Shown here: piece by piece, positions 44,761 through 56,840 of the stretch | Layout: the number at the start of each line of letters is the position of its first letter | Numbering within the stretch: the stretch's first letter is position 1 | Program-made: the position numbers and the translations under genes | Assembly: GCA_050084985.1 (NCBI GenBank) | Contig: JBITNC010000001.1 | Span: forward strand, 1,302,001 to 1,366,000 | Length of the DNA stretch: 64,000 bases | From: Nageia nagi | Taxonomy: Eukaryota; Pinophyta | Reading direction: 5' to 3' | Notes under the pieces: model-generated | What the model was told of the DNA's origin: nothing | What the model saw: only the letters and a program-made list of their open reading frames with translations | Databases searched by the model: none

Positions 44761-46053
44761 ATCAACAAATCTTGAAAGAAGAACATAGAGTTCTTCGAGG
44801 AAATAAAAGAGTACTGTATGAGAAAGAACACTTGGGTCTACTTCATCTTAAGTGTTTGACCCTTGGGGCTTTGTCAATATGTCGACACCAACTCTTTTCC
44901 ACATAACAATGGTAGTTCTTCTTGATCTAAGCAAACATAATATCTACCAACCAACATTACTCTGATTACTTCCATCCATAATATACATCATCAAGATTGC
45001 ATAAAGTAGATGGAGGCTACTAAAATAAATAATCAAATCATACCAATCAATGTGCAATCAAACAACTATTCAATTTGCCACAATACCACTTTTAATTAGC
45101 TACAGGGTTCTGAAGGAGCAGTCAACAACATGTTAGAAAAATTAAGGCTTTATGAACATGGTTGATCAGAAGTTACAAATCCCTAAAAGATCCAAAAAAT
45201 ATAGATAGCTAATATAGATTTAAATTTGTATATTGTACAATCTAGCACAGTTGTAACATTTATGTAAATAACACTATTGTAACTATTTCATTCAATACTA
45301 GTAATAATGTATGTTAATGAGATCCAACCATCCAAAAAGGGAGGAAGTTGTATAAATAGCTAAGTTTTAGAGGCTAAAAAGGTCAAACATTCTAACAAAT
45401 TTACTTGATCTGTAAGAGCAATTCACACATGATAATACAAATAGATAATACTTTGCCATCTTGCAACAAAAGTGGTTGTTATTGCTTTCGTGAATGTTAT
45501 GTATGAAATGTTTACTTCAAATTATGGCTATGCATTGTGATTGCAAGACCCCAAGTTTGAGTTAGTTTACTATTCTTGATCTTGGATATGGATTGTTGCC
45601 TATGCTACAATGCCCAAGTTGTAAATTTTCCATTTTAGTTGTTCATTTATTTATCTCTTTCCTATTACTCTTTACCTTTTTATCTCTTTCCTATTACTTT
45701 TGACCTCAAATATAGATAAGAGCTGACTTATAACCCGAAGATTGAATAGAAGATTTACATGAGTGCATTCCCACCACCTTTTATTCTTTCAAGGAACCTA
45801 TTGTTGCGAGAAGTGGAAAACATGATCAGACCAAACCCTTGAGGTTACACTATACTAATTAATAGTTATATATGCCCATAATGCATATATGAATTGAGAG
45901 TGACAATCTCTATGATTTTTCTTGATTATCTTACACAATGTGACATCCTCCTTTGATTATTGTAATTAATTATGGAATCATACAGATTCCTCTTTGTACA
46001 TATTTATTTATTTGATTAAATATTAGTTGTTATTACTTAGGATAAAATATATT
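44761..46053 (+). other. Probable decayed gypsy LTR body
   Basis: No coding sequence. A TATAAATAGC promoter-like box lies at about 45352 within GGAGGAAGTTGTATAAATAG. Pyrimidine-rich blocks (TTTATCTCTTTCCTATTACT, twice near 45650-45700) recall the end of the LTR of element C (CTTTATCTCTTTA). Together with the 79-bp array upstream this suggests a plus-strand Tat-like LTR, without defined ends. Confidence 0.4.
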
Positions 46054-47190
46054 AAGTTCTGTTGGACTCCAATATGAACCCCAAGTGGGATGTCTCCCTC
46101 CCAAGTGTAGATTAGTATGATTTAATGTACTTGAAGATCCTGAAAAGTGATTATGGGAATCACAAGGCTTATTTAGCACTTAGACACTACTAGAGCATGT
46201 ATAATCATGTAATGGACCCAATGTTGATATTGGGAGCACTTGTACATATTCCCCAATCTTGGGGAGACTCCAAGACCTTTATGTTAGTCCATGACACCCA
46301 CACATACCTTCTAGACACCCACACATTCCTCCTTGACCCATGCATTCCCTTTAAGATCCAAATTGAGCTTGAGGACCCACATGGAGCATAAGGAAGGCAA
46401 AGATACCTATGTTGGGCTTAGAATGATCCCTAGGAACCATCATTGAGGTTTGTGAGGATTCTAGGAAGCTAACATTGGACTAGTAAGGTTGGGTGATGAT
46501 TTTGAGGTGAGATCCAAATAGAGGATGAGCTATATTAGGCCTTGGAGTACCATTTCTTGATATCCTAAATTATTATTATTGCTCATATCATTTAGTAGAC
46601 ACAATTCTTGACGTAACATCAAGCACATCCCTAGGTGCAGCATCTAGGAAGATTAACAAGCTAAGGTATCTTATTGATCTATGATTAAGGTGCAATATCT
46701 TAGTCCATCTAATGGCATTATGAGGTCACATTCCTACCTTCAATTGTTTCTAGGCATGCAAGTTCTGTAGTAGAGCATCCAGGTTTGAGGGAGGGAGGTT
46801 GTCTCATTCATTGCTTTGTAATTCCAACATTGATCACATCTATGTAGGCATTGTGTCCTAGTTGGCTTCTTGGAGGCCAACGTTGAGCCTTATTATGCCT
46901 GGTATTGTATCATTATCATTTCATATCATTAATACAATCATTGAGTAATTATATATCTATATTGTATTATGTTTACTTTCATATTTGCATCGTTGGGTTA
47001 CTTTTATACATGCACGCTTGTATAAGCCAAACATTAGTATTGTGAAGAGGTTTATGCTTGTAATTTCTCTCATAGACCAAATGTTGGCATTATTGTATTA
47101 TTTGAGTGGAATTTGTATGCCTAGATCATAAATTGGTACATACTTGTTTGAATTTGATTAATTACACTTTAATTTGTGATTGGGATTGTA
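46054..47190 (+). repeat. 5' LTR of gypsy element F (second copy)
   Basis: A TGTTGGACTCCAATATGAAC start at 46059 is the best candidate. The LTR body shares blocks with 40690-41830. It ends just before a primer-site-like sequence (TGGTATCAGATC, 47194-47205), and Gag coding begins at 47227-47278. The terminal CA is not preserved. Confidence 0.6.
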
Positions 47191-47193
47191 TAA

Positions 47194-47205
47194 TGGTATC
47201 AGATC
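47194..47205 (+). promoter_or_regulatory. Primer-binding site of element F
   Basis: TGGTATCAGATC matches the initiator-Met primer site TGGTATCAGAGC at 11 of 12 positions. Confidence 0.7.
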
Positions 47206-47226
47206 TTGGATCTAGCCAACTTGTAA

Positions 47227-49385
47227 ATGAAACTTGTAATTCACAACTACTACACCACATCTAGCATCAAAAGAGAGATGGCTTCAACAAGGAAGAATGG
47301 GAATATGCAACATGAAGAAACCTCTTCTATATCTAATCAAGATGAGGATTGTCAACCTTGGATGAATGGCATCCCTGATGAGGATAAGTATGGTGAGGAG
47401 AATAAGGTAGATAAAGGCAGATCCACATCAGCTAGGAGGAGGAGCTCTACTCCAACTAGAGAGTTTATGCTAGAGAGGAGGTCTAATGAGCTCATTTTGG
47501 CCATCCATAACATGAAAAGTGTAATAAACATCATGCAAAAGTAGATGATCACCATTAACAAGTTCATTGGAGGTCAAGAAATACTAGAAAGGCATGTGAG
47601 CCCCCCGATGTCCTATCCCATATGAAGAAGAAGAGCCATGGAAAGAGGATAGGATGGAGAGGGATCCAAGCTTAAGGAGATCAGTAGCATGAGGGATATA
47701 GGGTCCACTCATCATGAATCCATGGGTCACTAAGAACCCATATTTTTGAGGTCCCATTCTCATAGATCTTCGTAGGGAATTAACCCTCTCCTAGGGAGGT
47801 TCCTAGAAGAGGATATTGGGAAGATATGAGAGCAACCCATTATTCAAAAATTGTACAAGACCATGTTTACCAAGAATTCCAAATATGAAGCAAAGAAATA
47901 AATCCCCATCCATTTGGATTTGGACCAAATTTTTAGAGAGTACTCCATGCTAGATCTAGGATTAAGGAGAGATATGAACTTCAATGGCTACCTAATTATT
48001 TTGGGGATGAAATGAGGTAGTTCTCATGACACACACTTCCAAAGCCACTTATGGGGTGATAAGGGGATCTGTAACAAAATATCAACAAAATGCAAGTGCC
48101 CTTATATGATGATAAGAGTATGATGACTAGGGCTTGGTTACATTAGCTATAGACCTACTTCACTTTAAGTCTAAACATGGTAGAGGGATGCAATTCATTT
48201 TGCATCATTACACTTTGTGGGTGATGCCCTTGAATGGTGGTAGCATGGAGTGATCAACCATGATTACTCCCACATTGCCTCTTTTGATGAGTTTTCCTAG
48301 ATATTGGTGAAGAGGTTCAACAAGAAGAGAGAAAATGGTTATTTTAGAGAATTAAAATCTCTTAAGAAATAGGGTACAATGGATGAATATGTGTCTAAGT
48401 TCTAAAAGGTTGCAGTCATGATTCATAACATTCTTGAGGAGAGATTAACATTCCTTTTCATATAAGGATTGATGGAGCCATTGTAGGGAATGGTTAAGGT
48501 ATCTACACCAAGAAATCTTGATGATGCCATTAGGGTTGCATATGACTTGGATCCCATCATGAAGTCTCTCAAGGGAGGGTAAACACATAAAGGATAGGCC
48601 ACTTAGAGGACCTTTGTAGAGAAAGAGGGGCTTATCAAGTCCAAACCCTTTCCTCCTTCTTGGATAGGCCCATTGGATGCAACCACTAGGAGGAAATTGA
48701 GGGAAGAGAGAAAGTGCTTCTATTGCAAGAAGACTTGGTAGATAGGAAACCATTTCCAAGGCAAAGGATAGGTGCACTATATGAACATATTTTTAGATGA
48801 AGAAGAGGATGAATCAGATTTGAAGCTAGGTACAAATATGTTGGATTAAGGGGCACCCAAGGCAGAAGCCTCATTAAGGAGCATGATCACTTTACTCCAT
48901 TGGGTGAAGAGGTACCTCACACTGAAAGTAGTTGGGAAAGAAGGTGGCCAAGATGTGATAGTCTTAATTGACCCTAGAGCATATCACAACTTCATTGATG
49001 AGATCTTTGTAGAAAAGAAGGGCCTCAAAACCAAGGGGTTCTAGGATTTCATATTTTCCAATGGTAATTGAAAACTTACTTTGATGGACCAAATCGTGGA
49101 GAGATTTGGGGTGAAATTGCAGAGTTATACGGTGAGAGATAATTTCTATATCTATCCTTTGAAGGGACATCCTCATATTATTCTATACATATAATAGTTA
49201 TTTGAGTTAGGTGACATTCGAAACAACCATAATAATCTCACCATGAGCTTTGATATTGATGGTAAGACCCACACCTTGCAAGGAATTCGGGATGATGGCC
49301 TACATATCAATAATAAAAGATTAGAGGTGATTGAGCTATATTAGAAAAAGGAGGAGGAAGAAGATGAGCCCACATTGAACATGGA
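47227..49385 (+). pseudogene. Element F gag-protease
   Basis: The first open piece (47278-47541) is a charged N-terminus (MASTRKNGNM ... RRRSSTPTREFMLERR) as in gypsy Gag. The core follows at 48180-48500: DALEWWWHGVINHDY, SFDEFS, LVKRFNKKRENGYFREL, TMDEYVSKF. A zinc knuckle is recognisable but broken: CFYCKKT, then a stop, IGNHFQGKG (usual C-x-x-C-x-x-x-G-H-x-x-x-x-C). Protease: VLIDPRAYHNFIDE at about 48958-49000, for the usual LIDSGATHNFI. Then VKLQSYTVRDNFYIYPL and FELGDI. RT is not reached: a 30-bp minisatellite follows and element G starts at about 50438. Confidence 0.8.
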
Positions 49386-50050
49386 GGAGCTATGGCATTA
49401 GATAAGGAGCAATGATGAGCTTCCACATCCCATGTTAAACATACAAGAGCTTTGGTATCTATTGTTAAGCTTATAGGGGCTCTTGCACTCCATGTTAGAC
49501 TTAGAGGAGCTTCTACACCTCACGTGGAACATTGAAGAGTAATGGTACCTGATGTTGAGCTTGGAAGGGTTCTTACATCCCATAGTAGACATGGAGATAT
49601 TTCTACACCTCATGTAGGATATTGAGGGGCCTTAGTACTTAATAGTAAGCATGGAGGGACTCTTGTACTCTACATTGGGCTTAGAGAGGCTTAGACATCC
49701 CATGTCAAGCATGGAGGAGTTATGGAATCTCACATTGGGTTTGGTGAGGCTTGGACATCCAAAACTTGGCATGAAGGAATTATATCATCTCAAATTGGGT
49801 TGGAGAGGCTTATGCACCCAACATGTGATACAAAAGAGTTATAACATCCCACATTAGACCTAAATAGGATTGGGTACTTATGTTGAATATATGAGAGTCT
49901 TAGCATCACTTGTTGAGCATGGAGATACTACAATACCCCATGATGGGCTTGAAGAAATTTTGACACTCCACATTGAGCATATAGAAGAACTAAAGGCTCA
50001 TGTTGGATATGGGGAAGTTTGACATCCAAAGTTGAGCTTATGGGAGTTTG
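49368..50050. repeat. 30-bp minisatellite, about 22 units
   Basis: Head-to-tail units of about 30 bp with consensus near ATGTTGAGCATGGAGGAGCT then TGACATCCC. Alternation of GGGCTTAGAG and AGCATGGAGG types suggests a 60-bp higher-order period. Because 30 is a multiple of three, open frames appear on both strands and encode 10-residue repeats (LGLERLGHP style). Lies between the protease and the missing RT of F. Confidence 0.88.
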
Positions 50051-50437
50051 GGGCACAACCATGGAGCAAAGGTTCCACCTTTTTCTACTCATGCTTGATT
50101 TACTTGATATTTTTACAGGTACATCTTCCAATAATCTTCCACATGTCCATTATAATGACTAGATGCTTAATATGGATGGATGCATCAACATATCCTCATA
50201 TACTCCTATGTTTTCTAAGGATGATTGCACTAGAATGTTTGCAAGTATGTTGGTACTTAATTGGCAACAACAAATTGAAACCCCATAACATATCAAAATT
50301 TTTGCATGTAATTTTGATACATGAGGAGGCAATTTCAACATTGCATGTAGGATCTTCACCATGGAGGAGACTTATTGAAGTTGAATTCCACTTCAGTAGA
50401 CTACAGTCAACAAGGCCAAAGGATTTTTGGAAGATAA
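50051..50437. other. Unassigned stretch at the end of element F
   Basis: A 147-codon frame (50032-50472) runs through here and into the next LTR, but I see no domain in it and its composition is not distinctive. It may be internal F sequence between the minisatellite and the insertion of G. Confidence 0.35.
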
Positions 50438-51049
50438 TGTTGGAACATGTAATGCATTATTGTAAGGTTTTGTAATGTTCTTTGTAAATTCACCAATACT
50501 TAAAGGTATCCTTATATACCTTAAGTATTTAAGTGAATATGATAATATAACTTGTCCTACACTCCTCATGAGCATGTTAGAATTTGTAATGTAATATTAT
50601 ATAATATTTCTCCTTAATATAAATTCACCTAATACTTAAAGTATCATTAGATACCTTAAAGTATTAAAGGAATAAAAATAGAACAAGGATTTAAAAATAG
50701 GTATGAGTTTAAAAATAGGTAAAGGATTAAAAGTAAAAAAAAATTAATTATAGAGTAAGTTTTTTCTTATAAAAAGAGAAGAACCCTCCCTTTCTCTGGT
50801 TACACAATTGTAATGCAGACTTTGCTATAGGTTTAGAGTGTAAGAGAAAGAAGCGACTTTGTAAGAGAGATTATTGAGAATAAGAAGATCTTAGTTAATG
50901 GATGTACTCCTAAGGAGGGAAAAACCACTTTATATCTTATGTTATTTGTGAGATTGACTTGAGTTATTGCACTAATGTGTTGATGTTGTAAGTACCTTCT
51001 TGAGATTTTGGTAGATTAGAAGTTAATTCGGAAAGGGTTAATTTCTTCA
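50438..51049 (+). repeat. 5' LTR of copia element G
   Basis: The end is well placed: TTTCTTCA at 51049, two bases before the primer site. The start is set at TGTTGGAACATGTAATGCAT (50438); TGTTAGAATTTGTAATG at 50575 is an alternative. The LTR holds a palindromic ACTTAAAGGTAT--TATACCTTAAGT repeat twice (about 50500 and 50636) and a TATAAAAAGAG promoter-like box near 50769. Confidence 0.7.
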
Positions 51050-51051
51050 AG

Positions 51052-51063
51052 TGGTATCAGAGC
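51052..51063 (+). promoter_or_regulatory. Primer-binding site of element G
   Basis: TGGTATCAGAGC, an exact initiator-Met tRNA site as in element A. Confidence 0.92.
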
Positions 51064-51827
51064 TCTTCTTAGAGTCTCTTCTTCAACATATTTAAAGGTC
51101 ATCCCTCTTCTTTCTTTATCTACAAAAAGGGCTTGAAGGTATAATCTTCCTCCTACCTTATTCATTATCAAATTTTGTTTTAATACTAACCAATTTGTGG
51201 TTATTTTATTATAAAATTTTATTTAGCAAAATTTGTTTAAAGTAGATATTATTGCTATATTGTTGGTTATACTAACATGTTAGTTTTATTTTTTAAGCTA
51301 TTGCTATGTATAACTTTTCCTAACAATAGTTTGTTAGTTGCAATTTTTTTAAAGTAAAATTGGTTAATGTGTAGCAAGTAGATTTGCTTAAATTTAGCAA
51401 TAATTGATTATTATAGATTAGATTTGCAAATTTCTACAGTGTAGAAATGAGTAAAAATTTTGCAAAATTTTAACTATAATAACATTATTGCAATTTTTAC
51501 AATTCTTTGTAAAATAAATTACATTCATGTAATTAACATGCAATTTAATGAAGTTAGAATTATATATATATATAATAATATTTTAGTTTATCTACTATTA
51601 AAAAAAAAGATTTAAATATGATTCAAATTGTTTTTTTTAACAAAAAAAAAATTAAAATAATTTTTTTGTTTTGTTAAAAAAAATTGTATAAAATACAATA
51701 TTTAAAACTATATTTATAATAATTTCTTTTTCAAAACTTCTTTTATAAAAAATAGAAAAATAATAACATTTTTTTATTATTTTTTAAATCTATTTATTAA
51801 TTAAAAAAACTAAATTGTGAGCTCTTA

Positions 51828-51955
51828 GGGGGACCGCTTGTGCCCAAGGAGGGTGCGAGTCCCCATAAGGGCTGCATCACCCCAATGGGGGTGCGAGACC
51901 CATAGGGACCGCGTCTGCCCCAAGGGGGGGTGCGTGACCCCATAGGGGCGACCCC
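51828..51955. repeat. GC-rich 39-bp tandem repeat in leader of G
   Basis: Three units with the pattern TAGGGGACCGC-TCTGCCCCAA then GGGGGTGCGAGACCCCA; GTGCGAG or GTGCGTG recurs at 51853, 51891 and 51930. It is a sharp GC island inside DNA of about 20% GC. Confidence 0.85.
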
Positions 51956-52712
51956 CCCTCTCTTTTTTTTTTCAGAGTTGTAAAAAAAAGAAAAAAAAAA
52001 GAGAAAAAGTAATTTTTTTAATATATATATATATATATAATTTTTTATTTTTTAAGTTATCTTTTTCTTAATTTTTTTAAAGAGGTAAAATTCTAACAAA
52101 GAGGGGAAGTAGTTTTTTGTTGTTGTTGTCTTAAAAAAAGAAGTTCCTATTTTTATGTTTTAAAAAAAAAGGAACTTCGTTGGATTTAAAAGTGTTTTGA
52201 GAAAGGTGTAGATTCTTTTATGGTTAGACTAATTTTTTATTATGGGCAAGTTTTTTTTAGCTTAGTAATTCTTTATTTGCTACTTCTACCTCAAGTGCAA
52301 GTTATTTTAAGGAGCTTTTTTTAGCGTACCTTTAAGACAAAAAGTGGGGAATTAATTAATCATGCATAGATTAATGTTAATGCAAAGGTTAATGTTAATT
52401 TTATGCATAGATTAATATTAAGTAATTATGCTTGAATTAAATATTAATTATGCATGGATTAATAATATTTTATCTTAATGCATATTTGATGCATACATGT
52501 GGTTGGATAAAATATTTAAATGCATGCTTTAATTTTTTTTGCTAATTGAATAAATTTTTTTTAATGCATGATTTAATATTTTATCCTAATGCATGTGAAT
52601 GGATAAAATTTTCTTATATACTTTTGCCCTTTTTTTGATATTAAATTGCAAATAAAAAATTATTTTAAGTCCATTTTTTTAAGTAACAAGGGGGAGAATT
52701 CCTCATTTTGAT

Positions 52713-52865
52713 AATGAACCTTTATAAAGAGTTCTATTAGGGGTTGTAACAAAACCCATTGAACTCTTTGGCTCATTTATTGTTACTTAAAATTAATGAA
52801 CTTTTGTAAAGAGATCCATTAGGGGTTGTAACAAAACCTATTGGATTCTTTGGTTCATACTTATG
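52713..52865. repeat. 82-bp tandem duplication in leader of G
   Basis: Units start at 52713 and 52795 with AATGAAC-TTT-TAAAGAG and share ATTAGGGGTTGTAACAAAACC and TTCTTTGG or CTCTTTGG. Each unit has internal dyad symmetry around the GGGTTGTAACAAAACCC core. Confidence 0.82.
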
Positions 52866-53647
52866 GATGATGTGAGATGTTTCATTTCTTAAAGCACTTT
52901 ATTTATTTTGCACTTTTACTTTATATGCAAAGTATGCAAACATTAAAAATTATTTTTTCCTAAAATGAACACATTTGCATATTTTTTTTGCAACATGACT
53001 TATTTTGGGAGCCATGAGGTGAGGATAAGGTGGATTGAAGCATTTTAATTCGATGATCCAAGTGGTAAAAAGTTTACATTTCTTAATTTCCCCTAAGTCT
53101 TCTGTTGGTTTGGATTTAACTCCATATAGGTGGACAAGCATATGTGTAGTGATACTACATGTTCCCCCATCCATTTAGAGATTATCTTGATAACCTAAGA
53201 GGAAAACTAAAAATTTAATCAAGATAATTAATTTTATCAATCCAACATATGTCACAACCTTAAAAAATAACTAGTACTTCTCCTTGTGAGAGTATATTGC
53301 TGCCTAAGATGAATTGGTTAAAAATTGGTAGGACTTGGGCTCCTTGAAGGCATTCGAGTGAAGGCCTAATTTATAAGAAAATAATCTCAACTATTCTCTC
53401 CCCTGGGTGATATTTAATGATGATACAATGTTGAATATTTGGATATTTGTTTATGCACATGTTGATTATCTTTGCTTATGTAAAGATTAAGTTTGCAATA
53501 ATGATGCATATATTTTATGATCTTTTTTTTTATAGATTATGATGAAAATGTGCATAATGTTGTTTATATAAGTGTGAATTTTTCTTGTATCCTTGGTTGG
53601 ATGAAAACTCTTACTAAATAATGATAATGCACTTGTTGATATCTATA

Positions 53648-53845
53648 GTTGCAAATTTTTTTGATGGAGTAGTTAAAAGGTTTGCTCTTCTCCATGGTTG
53701 CAAATTATTTGATGGAGTTGTTAAAAGGTTTGCCCTTCTCCATGGTTGTAATTTTTTGATGGAGTAGTTAAAAGGTTCACCTTTCTTCATAGTCGCAAAA
53801 TTTTATGGAGTAGTTAAAATGATCACCCTTCTCTATAATTGAAAA
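53648..53845. repeat. 47-50-bp tandem repeat, about four units
   Basis: Units start at 53648, 53698, 53745 and 53792 with GTTGCAAAT or a variant and contain TGATGGAGTAGTTAAAAGGTT then CTTCTCCATG. Part of the leader or gag region of G. Confidence 0.85.
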
Positions 53846-54214
53846 GGTTCATCTTATGCCACTTTGCTTCCATGAGTAAGAAGTTTATCCATTATGGATA
53901 AATGCCAATTTACTTCTATTACTTGAAAGTGTATTTATGCATTGATGGAAGTTGAATCCTTGTTAATGGATTAATGTTACTTTCATCCATTAGTTGCATC
54001 TTGACTATTAGCATGGTCAAGTTCACATTATTTATGATTTATATGTCTATATAGAGAAGTTGACTTATGACTTTTTATAGTTAAGATGTCATAGTCAAGT
54101 AAATCTTATCTTATGGCATATTAAATAAGGCATTTGTTTGAAAGCTTTTGAATAGCTTCTAATCTAGTGATAAAAATGCCTTGGTGATTAATTTATATAT
54201 TTGAAACTTCTCTT

Positions 54215-55583
54215 ATGTATGGTGCATTAATTTTTAGAGACAACATAATAACTATGCATTTGAAAATTGGTAAAGGTAATTTGTTTGAGCTTTCTAAAAA
54301 TATGCTTGACCATATTTTAGATAAAAAATTTCTTATGATTTCTTATATATTTGAGGAAGATAAAGTAATAACTACAACTAACCTTTTTTCAACTTGTGTA
54401 TTCATATTTTTGATGGGTCTATTTTTGACTAAGTCGTTAGGGATCATCTTATATCTTAACCTTTATCAATGACTTTAGTAGGAGGACATTTGGTTATCTT
54501 TTAGAGCATAAAGATCAAACCTTTGATAAGTTCAAAGATTTCAAAGCCTTATTAGAAAATTAGTTTGGATTCAAAATTAAGATATTAAAATTTGATAATG
54601 GAGATGAGTATAATAGCAATGAATTCAATAATTTTTGTACCACTCATGAAATCAAGAGGCAGTTTACTATCCTTTACAATCTTCAATAGAATGGTGTTGC
54701 TGAAAGGAAGAATAGAAGTATTTAGGAAATGGCAAGGTGTATGTTGAGAGATCTTCCTAGCTTCTTATACGGTGAAGCTGTAAATATTGTAATCTACATC
54801 TTGAATAGGTATCCTATGAAAATAGTTGAAGGTAAAACTCTATATGAGGTATGAAAATGAAAAAAACCTAACATCTCTCACTTTAGGGTCTTTGGTTGTG
54901 ATGCTTATACCTTTGTTATTCTTGAGAAAAAGAAGAAACTTGATAAGAGATCTAAAAAGTGTATATTTATAGGTTATAAAAATTAACATAAAGGTTACAG
55001 GCTATACAAACCTTCTTCCTATGTAATCTTTATGTCAAGGGATGTAGAGTTCAATTAACTACCAATAGAGTCTGCTTCTTATGAGAAATTTGATGAGGGT
55101 GATTATTCTTCTATTGCTCCTAAATGATTGGATTTTAGTATGGATTTCTTATCTAAAGAGTAAAACTCTCCAACACAAAGGATAACTAGGAGTATGACTA
55201 TTAATAAATCATTATTTACCAAAATTGATTGCAAAAATGAGTCTTAATCCTACAAAGAATCTTCAAAGCACGAGTGTTGGATGAATGCAATGAATGTGGA
55301 GTATAAAGCTCTAATAAAGAATCAAACTTAGAATTTAGTTTTTTATCCTAATGAATGAAATGTGATTGGTAACAAATGGATTTATAAAATCAAATATAAT
55401 TTAGTCAAAGAGATTGAGAAATATAAAGAAAGGTTAGTATCCAAGGGTTTTACTTAAAAATATGGAGTTGATTATGAGAAAACCTTTGCTTTAGTAGAAA
55501 AAATGCCTATTATTAGGATAATCCTTGCTCTTTCGATGGCTTAGAGATAGAATGTTTTACAACTTGATATTAAGAGTGCATTT
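54215..55583 (+). pseudogene. Copia integrase and RT start of element G, cut by B
   Basis: Integrase: GLFLTKSLG (usual GP-x-x-T-x-S-L-G-G), then after shifts FSRRTFGYLLEHKDQTF, KFKDFKALLEN, KILKFDNGDEYNSNEFNNFC (second Asp block), NGVAERKNRSI (Glu block), EMARCMLRDLP, and SHFRVFGCDAYTFV with KKCIFIGY. RT: ECWMNAMNVEYKALIKNQT, NVIGNKWIYKIKYN, YKERLVSKGFT, YGVDYEKTFALV, and QLDIKSAF, where it stops at 55583. The next residues (usual L-N-G) are replaced by the LTR of element B. About a dozen stops, most at expected Gln or Trp codons, show G was already decaying. It is a different copia lineage from A/B. Confidence 0.88.
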
Positions 55584-56279
55584 TGTTGAGTATGTGTGAT
55601 TGAGAAGTGTGATTGTAATTGTTGTCAACAAGATATTGATCGGGTTCCGGAGGATTAACTAAGTTCCGAAAGTGAAGCGAGACTGTTTGATCGGGTTCTG
55701 GAGGTCTAACTGTGTTCCGGAAGAGAAGTGTGATTGGTTGACCGAGTTCCGGAAGAAATGACGTCAGCGATTTCGGGCTTTCACTCAAAACCGGAGTCCG
55801 GAAGTGATGAGGTCAGCAAGGAGCGATCAAAGAGCCGGAGCCAGCGAGTAAAACATTCCGGAAGCAAGAGATGATGTCACGGGGAGAACGATGTTCACAT
55901 TTGTGAATGGAACCGGGTTCCGGAGACGATGAGGTCAGCAAAGAATAATCAAAGAGCCGGAGTCAGCGAACAAAGCATTCCGGAATGCAGAAATGAGATC
56001 GGCAAAGAGAGATTGAAAAGTCCGGAGACAAAAGTCCGGAAACAAGTGTCCGGAGATGATGACATCATGAGGAAAGAGTGATACTCTATTTCTGGAGTCA
56101 GGAAGTGATGACATCATTATGCAGAGTTCAAAAGTCTGGAGACAAACGACCCAAGGTAAAAATCCGGAAACAAACGTCCGGAGGTAAAGATCCGGAAACA
56201 AACGTCCGGAGGTAAAGGTCCGGAAATGATGACATCATGCAGAAAGCGTTTTATTCTATTTTCGGAGTCCGGGGAATGA

Positions 56280-56299
56280 TGACATCACAATATATATAG
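56280..56299 (+). promoter_or_regulatory. Putative core promoter of B: TGACATCA plus TATA box
   Basis: TGACATCA (56280-56287) sits three bases upstream of TATATATAG (56291-56299). The 3' LTR has the same arrangement with the TATA box at 63579-63587. If used, transcription would start roughly 30 bp downstream, giving an upstream region of about 0.7 kb and placing the hairpin array in the transcribed leader. Inferred from position and sequence only. Confidence 0.5.
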
Positions 56300-56639
56300 C
56301 AAACATCCGGTAAGCGAGGAAAAGATTCCGGAATTATCAGAAAAGCTATCATGAAGAAGACAAAGGGTCCGGAATCGTAAGAAACACCATAGTGAAGAAT
56401 AAAAGAATCCGGAATTAGCTGAAATTCATGAAGAAAGAGGTATACTTGTCAAAACAACTCTGTCTGAGAAGTAAAGGCATTCGTCAGTTACAAACAAGGA
56501 TTCTGTTGATAACGTATAATGACAGGAACAGTTTCTAGGAGTGTTCTTGATGTGTAACGGTTAAGTACAGGAATAATGTGAAAAATGGATGTAAGAAAAG
56601 GAGCAGAGAGTTGCAATGTGAATAGTGTGGACATGGCAA

Positions 56640-56840
56640 GAAGTAATGAGTGCACAGCTCGAGGAGAGAAGTAGCTGAGATTGCACAGCTGGAGGACAAA
56701 GCAAGTTATGAGTGCACAGCTCGAGAAAAGTAGTAGTTGAGATTGCACAGCTTGAGGAGAGAAGAAGTAATGAGTGCACAGCTCAAGGATAGAAGAAGTT
56801 ATGAGTGCACAGCTCGAGGAGAGTAGTAGCTGAGAGTTTA
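56640..56840. repeat. Imperfect repeats with GAGTGCACAGCT in LTR of B
   Basis: TGAGTGCACAGCTCGAGG and variants (GAGATTGCACAGCTGGAGG, GAGATTGCACAGCTTGAGG) recur about every 30 to 40 bp between 56648 and 56825, joined by GAGAAGAAGTAATG-like linkers. The same block starts again at the window end in the 3' LTR (63935 onwards). Confidence 0.8.

Larger units (their letters stand above)
51064..54214 (+). other. Leader and unrecognised gag region of element G, repeat-rich
   Basis: About 3.1 kb between the primer site and the first recognisable pol sequence. It is very AT-rich with long T and A runs and a (TA)n run at about 52022-52040, and contains three separate tandem repeats listed below. A purine tract AAGGGGGAGAAT occurs at 52689. 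The Gag must lie here if it survives, but I could not recognise it in any frame. Confidence 0.5.

Noticed and set aside
49398-49857. Repeat proteins on both strands in the 30-bp array
   Set aside because: Open frames on both strands follow from a repeat period divisible by three.
54215-54472. Hydrophobic frame that could suggest a membrane protein
   Set aside because: It is a frame through a decayed copia integrase; neighbouring frames carry the integrase blocks.
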